A stretch of 64,000 nucleotides of DNA from Hyaloscypha bicolor E (lineage: Eukaryota > Ascomycota > Leotiomycetes > Helotiales > Hyaloscyphaceae), in the NCBI RefSeq assembly GCF_002865645.1, contig NW_020194585.1, positions 558,001 to 622,000 of the forward strand. The letters are read 5' to 3'. Numbering within the stretch: the first letter of the stretch is position 1; every line of letters begins with the position of its first letter. The translations under genes were made by a program, and so were the position numbers. This document shows positions 38,823 through 48,860 of the stretch, piece after piece. Below the pieces are notes generated by a model. That model made no database searches, was not told the origin of the DNA, and saw only the letters and a program-made list of their open reading frames with translations.

Positions 38823-39104
38823 TATTAGTATAGCTATTTCTTTAGGAATTATATATATAGTTACGGGATACGGGATACGGGATATAGGTAATAAGATATA
38901 TAATACGAGATATAGTTATATAATCTTATATCCTATAAGTAACTCGACTAGTAAACTAGATTCCTTTAGGCTTAGTAGATTTAGGAATTATATATTAATA
39001 TTATAATACTATAATTCCTATTTCTAAATAATAACTTTACTAACCTTATATAAATAGTATTCTATAACTATATAATAGTACTATATATTACTAGTAAACT
39101 AATA
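38823..39104 (+). repeat. Right LTR of Copia element 1
   Basis: Second LTR copy. Here the tandem unit is ACGGGAT, less RIP-mutated than in the left LTR (ATAAGAT), which shows the direction of mutation. Confidence 0.85.
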
Positions 39105-39377
39105 ATTAGAAATATAATTAACTAATAATAATCTTATTATTAAGACTATTACTTATTTTATATTTATATTACCTAAAAAACTATTTGGATTACGTTTTTT
39201 AAAGTTTATAAAATTAATTTATTAATTTTATTAAGTATATAATAAAAAACCTATAATTAATAAGGTTAAGATAATTTTCTTAATTATATTTTATCTTATT
39301 ATATAAGTCTCTGTTCTGGAATATAAAAATCGAGATTTATATAAAGTAATTAAGCTTTAAAAAAAGAAGAGTTAATA

Positions 39378-39916
39378 ATAGTCGGACTTGACGTCGCGCT
39401 AAAGGGGCCCTTCCCTTTAGTCGGGGAAAGCAAGTTGTTCTGGGAAAGCAAGATGTCCCGCACTAAATAAAATCCTTAATAACTTGAAACCTTAACCTTT
39501 TTAAATAATTCTAAATAATAAAATTAAAAATATAAGCTTTATAAACTAGATACGATTCTCTAAATCTTAAAAAAGGATGTGGGTAGAGAGTTATTAAGGT
39601 TTTAATAATAAAATTACGAGAAATACAAAAATTGTAAGAATTATTTGTTCGCGACCATTTCGCGAGTATTAGATCTACGACTTTTGCTTAATTATAAATT
39701 TTTATTCTTTTACTTAAAACTTTAGCCCTTAATTATGCGATAGGTAACTATAAGATCGTGAATAAAATATATTAATTAGATTTTCTATAGCTAGTTCCTA
39801 GTATTGTTTTTTAGAAGGCAAAAAAGGCTGGTGCGAGACATCTTGCTTTCCCGGGACAACTTGCTTTCCCCGACTAAAGGGAAGGGCCCCTTTAGCGCGA
39901 CGTCAAGTCCGACTAT
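39378..39916. repeat. 539-bp MITE with about 85-bp inverted repeats and TA duplication
   Basis: ATAGTCGGACTTGACGTCGC at 39378 is mirrored at 39916, and the repeats match over roughly 85 bp with few mismatches. TA flanks both sides (39376-39377 and 39917-39918). Each repeat contains a hairpin CTAAAGGG/CCCTTTAG and two tandem GGGAAAGCAAG units. The interior is A+T-rich and non-coding. The TA target and end structure suggest a nonautonomous pogo/mariner derivative. It sits inside the pogo element at 31493-40709. Confidence 0.85.
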
Positions 39917-39919
39917 TAG

Positions 39920-40545
39920 GGCATTTATTTGAATCTTACTAGCGAGGCAAATAAGGGCTTAATTAATTACTACTTTTTTAGGAAGATTATTAAGGCTAGG
40001 TATTATAATAAGGTAATATTATAGTAGTAGTAAAGAGCTTGAATTGAGCTAAAGGCTGTGCGCCCGGCTAAAAGCACTGGCTATATGCTAAGTCACGTGC
40101 AGTGGCACCACGTGACTGGTGCCACGTAATACTAGGGAGTATTAAGAAGAGAAGGAAAGGCTGAGAATTATAGAGGAGGAAGCTAAATTAGAAAGAATAA
40201 TTAAAAGGGCCGCGAATGCCCTTAGAAATAAATAGGAGAAGGCAAAAAAAGCGATAGATAGGGAGGCTAAGGCTATCCAGAAGTAATTAGCGGAGGACCT
40301 GGAGCTAGCTAATAAGTCCGCCAAGAAAGTACTAAAGAAGCAGCCAGTTTCTATTATTTCCAAAGCAAAAAAAGCTGCTCTAATAGTATTAACTAAGCGG
40401 AAAGCACCTATTAAAGCTAGGCGCCCTGCAAAGGAAATAGTATAGCAAGAGGTAATTGCCCAAATTAGTAAGATAGTTATATCGGGGGTAGTATAGGTGA
40501 AAACGAGTATACGTATAATTACGCTACCATAACGTTTTAGATAAA
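39920..40545 (+). pseudogene. Pogo-like transposase, C-terminal coiled-coil part
   Basis: The frame, with a few TAG/TAA in Gln positions, reads RLRIIEEEAKLERIIKRAAN then EKAKKAIDREAKAIQK and ANKSAKKVLKKQPVSIISKA: the long charged helical tail of fungal pogo transposases. Together with 31530-32734 it makes one gene separated by 6.4 kb of Copia sequence and the MITE. Confidence 0.7.
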
Positions 40546-40711
40546 AAAACTAAATTATACAAGTTCAAGATCTCAATTGACTCTATCCTGTAATTTAATA
40601 TTATTTTATTTGGATAAGTGATTATAAAGTAATTAATTATTAAAGTTCGGGGCGAAATGCGAATTCGCGTGTTTTTGATGCGGGACGTGTTTTGGTGCGG
40701 GGCATCGGTTA

Positions 40712-40939
40712 TGTGTAACCGTGGGGTCCAAAAACGGCCCGCAAGCCTACTGGCCAGTTCCGCCGCATGGTGTCTAACACATTCTACAACAGACTTAAGA
40801 CTTGAAAGAGGTATCATTCTCTAAATTACTTCACGAGAAATATCATATTGATATCGACAAGTGAATGCCATTCCCAATGTTACCATACCCAAAACCAACC
40901 TCCCAGACGCCAGTGTCAATCCCAACCCTGTTTATCCCA
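40712..40939. other. Intergenic spacer right of the pogo element
   Basis: Normal composition, 3' flank of the minus-strand secreted-protein gene. No gene seen. Confidence 0.5.
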
Positions 40940-41518
40940 TCAAAGCTCACTCGACGCAGTCGTCGTAAGATTACAAGCGTAATTACAACTCCAGCTCTCC
41001 CACCCAGCCGAGAAGATCACACTCCCCGCCCAACAATCCTTCGTCGTCCACTTTAGCCCAACATCTTTGATCTCAAACGTCAACTGCACCTTCGTCATCC
41101 CCACATCCGGGTTATCCAATGGTGCCTTCAGATCCTGAATATCATAATTAAAGACCGGCGCATTGTCCACATTCGTGATGGTGATAGGATGCGGCACGCC
41201 CGAGGAAACGGTCACGGATTGCCCCTTGTCCATGACCGCGTTTGGGAGGGTGGAAATAACGTTGATGTCTTGCCGGTCTGAGGCAGGGCAGTTGTAGACG
41301 GTTATGTCCCAGTTTATGTCCCCGAATATGCGCGCAATGCCGATGCTGCAAGTTGCAGAGCTGGCTCTTTGTTGGATACTGTGGTGAATTAGCTGAGGCA
41401 TCACTTCAGTATTGGGGGCGGGGAACTGCGGGGCGGGGCGGAGCGGGACGTACTCTTCGATTGCAGCGCATGAGCAGGCGCAGGCCAGCGCAATGGGAAA
41501 TGCGGCGGAGAACTTCAT
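40940..41518 (-). CDS. Small secreted cysteine-containing protein, function unknown
   Basis: Minus-strand ATG at 41516-41518 gives 192 residues. The longer open frame upstream lacks support, while this start gives a clean signal peptide (MKFSAAFPIALACACSCAA). The mature protein contains five cysteines outside the signal (SATCS, YNCP, KDCW, SWSC, NYAC), a DINWDITVYNC segment, and beta-rich sequence such as VTVSSGVPHPITITNVD and VQLTFEIKDVGLKWTTKDC. This fits a small secreted fungal protein (effector-like or cell-wall associated), but I do not recognise the family. No intron or nonsense codon. Codon composition is GC-rich and RIP-free although it lies 230 bp from a mutated transposon. Confidence 0.75.
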   Translation of the reverse strand: MKFSAAFPIALACACSCAAIEEYVPLRPAPQFPAPNTEVMPQLIHHSIQQRASSATCSIGIARIFGDINWDITVYNCPASDRQDINVISTLPNAVMDKGQSVTVSSGVPHPITITNVDNAPVFNYDIQDLKAPLDNPDVGMTKVQLTFEIKDVGLKWTTKDCWAGSVIFSAGWESWSCNYACNLTTTASSEL

Positions 41519-42130
41519 ATTGGTGGTTTCGATGATATGGCGATTCAACGGGTAGGTGAGGAAGTTGGAGTATGTTCTCAAGAGAGAGAGACGATTTTGA
41601 AAGTGGGAGTTAGTGGATGATGCTGACAAGATAAAAATAAGACAGCACTGTACTAGCTGCAAGGTGAGGGGAAGCGCACCAATCTTGTTTCTATTTTCAT
41701 CTGGGCCGCTGGGAGGGGCGTTACTGGGCGCGACGGCTGCCGAGGTTATCCAATCAATACTCCGTTTGGCTTACGGAGCAGGGTTAACTTGAAACTTCCG
41801 GCGGCCGCTTCGAAGGCCTGCTGCTCCCCAAGAGTTCTATATTGAGGGCCAGCGTTTAAATTTCATTTTGAGTATGTAAATTGCCACCATTAGAAATTTG
41901 TCCAAGAAAGTCCATGTCCAATAACATGGTTTCCTTCATCAAAAGAGGCAATTCCCTTGATTTGTTGTCTGCAAATCTTGGATGCTTGCCCAAACTAGTG
42001 TTGATGCCTGGTTTCTCGGCGTTAAGGAGTGACTTCCTCTCTTCAATATGCTATTCTCACCAGCAACCTGCATCTCACTGGTTCGCTTTACAGTCTCTCA
42101 AGTCGTGCAGACCACCAAGGAGCCGCCGAG
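41519..42130. other. Intergenic region between divergent genes
   Basis: Contains the promoter of the minus-strand secreted protein and the lost promoter of the HET relic. Short frames here have no family features. Confidence 0.45.
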
Positions 42131-43200
42131 ATGGCGTCGGATGTGCTCGTGGGCCGTCCTAGTCTCCCGCTGAACCTTGAAGATGAGTTCTGTTTGGTCG
42201 AGATTCAACCAGGAAAGCCACAGGATACGATCTGTTGCAGACTCTTCACCGCCCGAGATCGCAATGCACCAAATAACGAAGCATTTTCGTGCACCTAGGG
42301 AAGACAGTTGACCAACAGCCAATCATATGCACAGACGCGCCAGGAGATCGTGGGGCCATTTGCTGGTCACTCAGAATTGTGCTGGTGCATTGGGGCGACT
42401 ACGCCTCAAAAACTCTCTCAGGACTGTCTGGATTGGCTATCTGCATGGGTCAGACCGATGTTCCTGAGAGGAGCCATCAATTAGGACTCATGGCCAAGAT
42501 ATACAATCAAGCTGAGCGGGTGTTCATTCTTCTTGGGGAGAGCGCAGATAAGAGCGGCTCGGCAATCGAGTGGCTCCATCAGATAGATGATCCTGATTTC
42601 CGCTACGAGCTCCCTTACAAACATTCAGAAGAACGGATCATACGACCAGAAACCCAGATGCTGGAATCACTCTTCAGCCGACCATGGTTCAATCGCATAT
42701 GGGTCCTGCAAGAGGGCAATTCTTTCAAAGACCGCCATCGTATACTACGGCGAAAAGTCCATTGCTTGGGATGCCTTCAAAAACTTCAAAGAATTCAACG
42801 TTTTCGCGAAGTGGGTTGAGCATTTGCCACAAGTCGTGGGCGTCGTCAGATTACTACAGCCGACAATTTCGCAGTCGAATACCAAATGTTGATGGAACTA
42901 CTCCAAGCTCGACATTGCGGATCCTCATGACAAAATTTATGCCCTCCTCCCACTGCTTTAGCATGCCGGTATCAACCCAGACATCATCCCAAATGACGGC
43001 CACTCAGTAACCCGTATCTACACAGATGTTGCGACATACTTGATAAAACAGCATCGGCCTCGAACTTCTCTGTGAAGCAAACGCACACTCCCAGCTTCCC
43101 GGTCTACCCTCCAGAATTCCAGACTGGAGCATCAGAATTCGGCGTCCAATTTTAGGCTTGCCACGGCACACGAGTTTCAGTGCAGAAGGCAAATTTGTTG
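42131..43200 (+). pseudogene. HET (heterokaryon incompatibility) domain protein, N-terminal part, decayed
   Basis: The HET domain is associated with allorecognition-triggered cell death in filamentous ascomycetes. Pieces in order: EFCLVEIQPGKPQDTICCRL (domain start), then a frameshift near 42290, VPERSHQLGLMAKIYNQAER with VFILLGESADKSGSAIEWL, MLESLFSRPWFNRIWVLQE (the most conserved block), a frameshift near 42720, and AIVYYGEKSIAWDAFKNF with WVEHLPQVVGVVRLL. After another shift comes LDIADPHDKIYALLPLL and TDVATYLIKQH. At least three frameshifts plus stops make it dead. Damage is by indels and not only RIP. Confidence 0.8.
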
Positions 43201-43735
43201 TCTCAAGTCCAAACCTTACTCAACTAGCGCTGGCGACCTTGTGTGTTGAAGTAAATGCGGTTCAGTGGGAATGCTCAGCGAGTCATTCCTAGTAAAAAAA
43301 CTGAGGAGTGTTCTGCTCTTCCTGATGTTGTAGTTGCAACACCAGCGCCGACAAGTATAACATCTGGTACTAGTGGTGGACCAACTGGCACTGGCGGAAG
43401 CGCTGGCCATGGTTCAACTGTGATGACTAGCACGAGTGGAACAAATCTACTACTTCCAATACGGGTACTGCTCAAAGCTCTGCTGATAATGTTTGCGTCC
43501 ATATGCCGTCTTCATTATTTGGTCTAGGTTTGGGGACTTGTGTCAAGTGTCCAATTACCGAAAGTCAAAAGCGGTGCTGTTCGCGAATGTTGGCCGGGGA
43601 GGAGAAAAATTTGGAGAGCGACTGGAGTCAGGAGGCTTATGTTACGAGAGCGGGGGGGTTTCAGGCTGGCGCAGACAAGAAATCAATCAATGCGAACTTT
43701 CTATCGGCTTTCATCTCCTGTCTGTAGCTGTCTCG
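43201..43735 (+). pseudogene. Ser/Thr/Gly-rich coding fragment of unknown origin
   Basis: At 43255-43450 a frame reads TPAPTSITSGTSGGPTGTGG and more Ser/Thr/Gly. After a one-base shift it continues SNTGTAQSSADNVCVHMPSS and LGTCVKCPITESQKRCCSRM to a TAG near 43727. Low-complexity region followed by five cysteines suggests the end of a secreted or wall protein. It may also be the tail of the HET relic. I cannot assign it. Confidence 0.3.
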
Positions 43736-44647
43736 CTACATTTGTTAGGGTAGATACGTTGGAACTGCTTTGAAAATGTTATTAAGTTATGTATGGAGAG
43801 TTTTATTTCTTAGGGGGAAGAATGTTTATTGGTTTATTTATCTGAAGATCTGTGCTTCGCAGAGTCCTAACCTTGAAACTCTTTTAGGTTTCTGTACATT
43901 GTTATTGAGTTTGCAGATACGAATTAGTTTCATCACCAGCATCTAAAAAAAAGACTCCAGCAGCCTATTCGCCCTTTCTGATTATCCTATTCAGTTTTCT
44001 ACTCAATGAAATGGTAGCAGAAATGTCGGTGAATGCTAGCTAGAAATTCTTCCGTTCGTCACCCATTTTCATGGCTGCTCTCAAAAGAGATACCAGAAAC
44101 CCCCCCCCCCCCCAAAATTTAAACTCGTGTTTGATATGAAATTGACAGAGATGCCATGCGCTCTGCTACCAAGGATCCATGAATTCCAAACATCTTCGTG
44201 CAGCACTGCAGCCAAAAAGTCCAGGTCCCCTTACCCAGCTTGGAACTTTCTTTCGGGAAATACTCATTTAACACTTAACAGATCTCCCGCGCGGGATAGC
44301 CTCCACGCCAAACTTAAATTACCAAATTAGCGACCAATAAAAAAATGAAACATTACATGTGAATTCTATGCATGAATCGGGCGTGGTAAGAGGAGTCTGC
44401 CAACTCTAAAGTGCCGCTTGGATGCTGGAACGAAGCTGGTCTGTCTTCCTATTCGCCCAGGCACCTGCCCCAGAACGCCACAATGGTCTCCTCGAACTCC
44501 TATGGTGATCGCCCACTCTGGAGAGCATGATCTAGATTATGCTTATATAAAGGGGGTTGTCGAGATATTTGATCGAAACCCCCGTCTCATTGCTGATCTC
44601 TGTCGATCCATTTCTCAATTGAATAAGCACAAGGCTTCTCTTATTAT
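43736..44647. other. Intergenic region upstream of the PTH11-like gene
   Basis: Contains a run of about 15 C (44100-44114). No gene seen; the 5' UTR and promoter of the 44648 gene should lie in its right part. Confidence 0.45.
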
Positions 44648-46344
44648 GACTTCACTCGTAAGACCAAACCAATCTTCCCTCGGTGCAACAGCGCTGGCTG
44701 TAACTTGGGCAGAATGTGGGCTCGGTACTGTTGCTTTTGCGCTGAGGGTCTACACAAACGGATGGATCACGAAGCGCTGGAAATCGGATTTTTGGTGGTG
44801 CTTAACTACCTATGTGAGTTTCGTTTTCTCACACTCAACTAGTATAATCAAAGCTCAATGGAATGGTGTTAGCTACTCGCCATTTTCGCAACCGTCTTTC
44901 TAACCATTTTGGTGAGCTACGGGCTTGGTGAACATCTAGCGACTCTCCTCGCAGATTCTCCTCAAACTATTGTCAAGAACGAACTCTATCAATGGATTTT
45001 CACCACCTTTGTTACCATCGCAATTTCCACCGGCAAACTCGCAACCATCTCTTTAATCTTGCAGATTGAAGGATCCGCTGTCCATGGAACACGCAGATGG
45101 GTCCTGTGGATTTTCGCCGGGAGCAATGTGGTTGTGAATGTCATCGTTCTTCCTATCATTTGGGTTCAATGTACGCCCACGGCGAAGTTATGGGATGAGT
45201 CTATTCCTGGCAGCTGCACTGGCCGTGCTAGGAATCAGATGTATGGGTATTTTCAAGGGAGTAAGCCACACGTATTTCCGCACCTAGGCAGGTTTTGCTG
45301 ACACTTTGCTTCTTACGAGCCTACCGACATAAGTCCATGGTTTTAGCGGTGTTTTCAGGCATCGCAAAAACCGAAGTCGCGCACTTCACTTCACGATTTC
45401 TCGATAACTATAGATTAAAACCTTATATAATTCAAGCGCATAAAATAACAAAAGCCAGAATGAGTTTAGAAGGCCTTTAAACTCAATTCTGAATATAAAT
45501 TAAAAGTGTCCAAAATAGTTATGGGGTTCGTTTCTTAGCGAAATGCCCTAAAACCATGGACTTATGTCGGTAGGCTCGTTAGGCTTTGGTGCTTTCTTGG
45601 ACCTGGCTATAGCTATATACCCAATCTTTATCTTTTGGAACCCTAAGATGCAGCTTCACGTTAAAATTGGGCTCATGACCCTGTTTGGCTTTGGTGTTGT
45701 GTAAGACTTCTCCATGTTTGTGTTTTGGATCCCGACTTCTAACCTAAATGCAGTGCTGCCGTTTGTGCATCTATTAAGACCAGAGAACTGAGTACGCTCA
45801 CCGCAACTTCAGACATTACTTGTAAGACCATCCTTCCAACTCCAACCTCCAACTTCAGAAATTCTTCTGCCTCTTCAAGGGTGCAGCACTAACACAAGGG
45901 AACAGTCCAACTCGCAAGTCTAAATATATGGGCCGCGTAAGTCCCATTCCTTTCGTCTACAACATAATCCCATTCGAATTTTTTTACTAACACAAACGTT
46001 ATAGAACTGAGATGTGGGTAATCTTCATCGTAGCCTGCATTCCCGCAATCCGCCCATTCTTCGTCAAAGTATTCCACATCGTCTACGCCAGCGGGAGCAT
46101 CGGAGCGGGTTATATCCAACGATCCGACACGAACACCAGGCTCAGTGGCACCGGAGCCGTCCGCTCTCGCGCCTTCGCTTCCGCGACAAAAACGTCGAAA
46201 GGAATGAACTTGAGGAATGATAGCGAGGAGAATATACTGCCGAACCAGCAGGGGATTATGATGACGAACCATTTTAGTGTGAAGTATGATTTGAATGATG
46301 CGGGCAAGAAGAATTTAAGTCGGACGCATTTTGAAGGAGTGTAG
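44648..46344 (+). CDS. PTH11-like seven-transmembrane protein (fungal rhodopsin-domain family)
   Basis: Predicted plasma-membrane 7TM protein of the family that includes the PTH11 receptor; ligand unknown. Six exons splice in one open frame: 44648-44813, 44873-45260, 45583-45700, 45754-45821, 45906-45936 and 46005-46344. Membrane helices include LGATALAVTWAECGLGTVAF, LLAIFATVFLTILVSYGLG, WIFTTFVTIAISTGKLATIS, WVLWIFAGSNVVVNVIVLP, FLDLAIAIYPIFIFW, LFGFGVVAAVCASIKT and MWVIFIVACIPAIRPFF. Family landmarks are visible: the Cys before PTAKLWDESIPGSC, MYGYFQGSFGAF, and STLTATSDIT. All junctions are GT-AG. The second intron (45261-45582) is enlarged to 322 nt by a MITE; without it the intron would be about 56 nt. 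The cytosolic tail is about 95 residues. No nonsense codon seen, so the gene may be functional. Confidence 0.75.
45316..45578. repeat. 263-bp MITE inside an intron of the PTH11-like gene
   Basis: CGAGCCTACCGACATAAG at 45316 is mirrored at 45578, matching for about 31 bp through CCATGGTTTTAG. The 3-bp target TTA is duplicated (45313-45315 and 45579-45581), as for PIF/Harbinger (Tourist-type) elements. It has no coding capacity. Confidence 0.8.
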
Positions 46345-47072
46345 TGCGTGTGTTGTTTGAGTGAAGCTAAGAGGGAGATATTGTGGTACCACAATAGCAA
46401 ACCCAGAAGTGAGATTTCAAGTATATATATGAATATAAGAAGAACTCAGAAATTTAGTATAAACGTATAATATAGCGTTTAAATTTGATAATACTTCTAT
46501 TCTAATAGCAAGATCCATACTTTTTTAATTTCAAGACACTTTAAACTAAACAACTTTTACTTAACTAGAATATATAAAGTATAATAACTATAATTTAAGG
46601 TTATTTGTTTTAATTTTCAAATATATATTAAAATACTTTTGATTTCTCTAGCTTTATTTGCTTTATTATTACTAGTATAATAGGGATATAAAACAAGTAG
46701 TAATTATAGAGATAGAATGGGCTTCTATAGCGTGGGATTACAGCGTACGAGAAGTGGAATTAAGGAGTGAAGGTTGGTTTGTTCTAAAGAACTAAGAAGG
46801 AGAGCGGGTAATATATATGAAACCGGACGTATGGACGTCCGGAGGTCACCTGATCGGGCACGTGACCATAGAGTCAAAATCCCCACCACACTAGAGTAAA
46901 TATTTTTATTACTAATATTAATAAACAAGTGATTTCCTAATAAAATCACTGTTATTCTAATATAGATTTTAATTATATAGTTATATAATATAATATAATT
47001 ACTATTACTTCGTTATAGAAAGCACTTTCTTCAGCCATGGGTGTACTTCGAAACTTTGGCAAATAATTCCCT
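46345..47072. repeat. Intergenic block with A+T-rich centre
   Basis: About 46430-46720 and 46900-47000 are A+T-rich without open frames. Between them lies normal sequence with CACGTGACC at 46859 and a direct pair ACGTCCGG/ACGTATGGACGTCCGG near 46825. No gene seen; probably small RIP-mutated remnants. Confidence 0.4.
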
Positions 47073-47585
47073 GTGAAATTAGCACCTGGCACTGGAAATT
47101 CTTCTAGACCTGTGCTTGTGGCAGGTACCGTTACTACACGCAGTGACAACGATCGAATAGATGGAAGAGCTGACGGCATCTTCGAATACACAGTCATTAC
47201 CGGTGATGTCGTGTACTCTTACGTTCTCAAACGGGTAGTCGAGCGATTTGTTACTGATGATGGCAACGAAGAATCTAGGTTTCCAATTCGGAAATGGATG
47301 AAGAGTCTCCCGCCAAGTTACATACGCCAGCTCGGGAAGATGCTACGCTCTTGCCGTGGTCGCAGGTTTTTGGTACTGGACACGGGATATATTAGGTTGA
47401 CGCCTTTGGAAGCAAAGAATGGGGATCTTCCGTTTATCATTTCCCGAATCTCTGTGCCGTTCGTGTTGACGTAGAAAAATGGTGGGCTGAAGCTTGTTGG
47501 GGAGTGTTATGTTCAGAACGTTATGGATGGTGAAGTGGTCACAGGGCTTGACGAGCCCAAATTGGAGCATATCGGCATTCAATAA
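47073..47585 (+). pseudogene. HET-domain protein, C-terminal remnant
   Basis: One frame from about 47073 to TAA 47583-47585, with a single TAG at 47472-47474 at a position where CAG fits. It contains the usual C-terminus of HET proteins: CRGRRFLVLDTGYIRLTPLE (family: RRFFVT..GYMGLGP), NGDLPFIISRISVPFVL, then LKLVGECYVQNVMDGEVV (family: YKLVGECYVHGIMDGE). No HET domain is present here. It might be the missing tail of the HET relic at 42131, separated by the PTH11-like gene, or a piece of another paralogue. Confidence 0.7.
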
Positions 47586-48283
47586 GTGAACCAGCAATCT
47601 AGGATCCCTACTCGTCGGAACGTAACATTTGAAGTGGGATTGTTTTGATAGTCACGTGAATATCACATGACTTACTTTGAAGTCAGGTCCATCGTGTATT
47701 GACAGTCACTAGTTGAGTGTTGACGGGAGATGATAGCCGGCGGTTCTCCATATTAATGCGCAGCATCAGGCCACAGAATGAGCAAGCTTTGCGAAGGCGC
47801 TGCCAAATCGGTCGTGAGGCGGGATACCGTGTTCCAATCAATACTCAATATGTCGTGACCGTGCGACGTCATTAATGAAGATTGACAAGCGAGGCACTGC
47901 CTATAAACCACACCCTAACATATTTGCTTTTCATCAGATCGATCTATTCGCGCTCGTCATGCTTCCCGCGTGTCCGTCTAGCATAGACCGCACAGACAGG
48001 TGAATATACAGCAGGTTTGAGGCCGTTAGCGAGCCAGTAGGGGGTTTAAGCGAGTGGTCGACCTCAACCACATTCGGTCTCCAAAACACGATCTTCAGTT
48101 TCAGGGGTTTCTTCTTTCTGCAGCAACGCAAAGCAAACCGACGTTTGGTTCGATTAGCGTTCTCCCGGGAGGCTGTGTGCACCCCTTTCCCCGATATCTT
48201 TGCGCATTGAGCGGAAGGCTGCAGGGCGCAAAACGTCCTGAGGGCGCAGAATGACCGCCCTGCCTATATATCAAGTTTCAAGG
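47586..48283 (+). promoter_or_regulatory. Upstream region of the split membrane-protein gene
   Basis: Normal composition. Contains GTCACGTGAATATCACATGAC near 47652 and TATA-like CTATATATC at about 48263, only 20 bp before the proposed ATG. No other gene seen. Confidence 0.35.
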
Positions 48284-48860
48284 ATGAGGAAGCTGACAGC
48301 TTTCAGCATGCGTATTCGTTGCTTCGACCCTTTTTTTGTCTGTTGCATTTTGATCCTTCCTTTCTGTATTCTCCAACACGACGTACGGTACTGCAACGTT
48401 TAATAGTATGATCTTTTAGTTACGATTTACGAAATCGGGCAGGACCCTCCTCCTCTTCTTCTAAGCCGGCTCTTTCTTTATAATTACTTAGGATGAGGCC
48501 TAATATTTGGCGGAGGGATGTGGCTGGGGAAAGCGTCGAGAGACGAAGTAGGAGAGACTTTCTTTCATTGAGAGATGGGTTGTTGGGTGGGCTTCTCGGA
48601 GGTGGAAGCGATGCGCCATCATCGACTGCGTCCGCTGCTGCTCCTCCAGATGGAGGATTATTGGGTGGGATTCTAGGAAGCGGTGATGCTCCTGCTGCTA
48701 CACCGGCTGCCGCTCCAGTGCCAACCGTAAGTGAATTTCGAAAATTCTCAAGAGATTGGCTCATAGATCCGTAGAGCTCGGTTCCATCTACCGACAGCGG
48801 TCTTCTAGGAGGAGTTGGAAGTGTAGCGAGTGGTCTTCTATCACCCGTTCTGGGAGGCGA

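Larger units (their letters stand above)
32740..39104 (+). mobile_element. Ty1/Copia LTR retrotransposon 1, RIP-degraded
   Basis: Direct long terminal repeats at 32740-33042 and 38823-39104 start TATTAGTATAGC (from TGTTAG...) and end ACTAATA (from ...ACA). The 5-bp target duplication ATTAG occurs at 32735-32739 and 39105-39109. Gene order and motifs are Copia: reverse transcriptase and RNase H are at the 3' end, directly before the right LTR. The whole element is A+T-rich with stops throughout, so gag and integrase cannot be drawn precisely. It is inserted in the pogo element. Confidence 0.85.
31493..40709 (+). mobile_element. Pogo-like DNA transposon interrupted by two later insertions
   Basis: Inverted ends ACCGA(A/T)G(T/C)CCCGCACC at 31493 and 40709 are flanked by TA (31491-31492 and 40710-40711). 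The right end contains two tandem copies of a CCCGCAxCAAAAxACG unit. N-terminal transposase sequence lies at the left, C-terminal coiled-coil sequence at the right. Subtracting the Copia element (32740-39104) and the MITE (39378-39916) leaves about 2.3 kb, the usual size of a pogo element. The interior is strongly A+T-shifted. Confidence 0.75.

Noticed and set aside
40142..40363. 73-codon hydrophobic minus-strand frame
   Set aside because: Antisense of the charged coiled-coil tail of the pogo transposase.
41881..42162. Plus-strand frame upstream of the HET relic
   Set aside because: No domain and it overlaps the HET start in another frame; the HET reading is supported by homology, this one is not.
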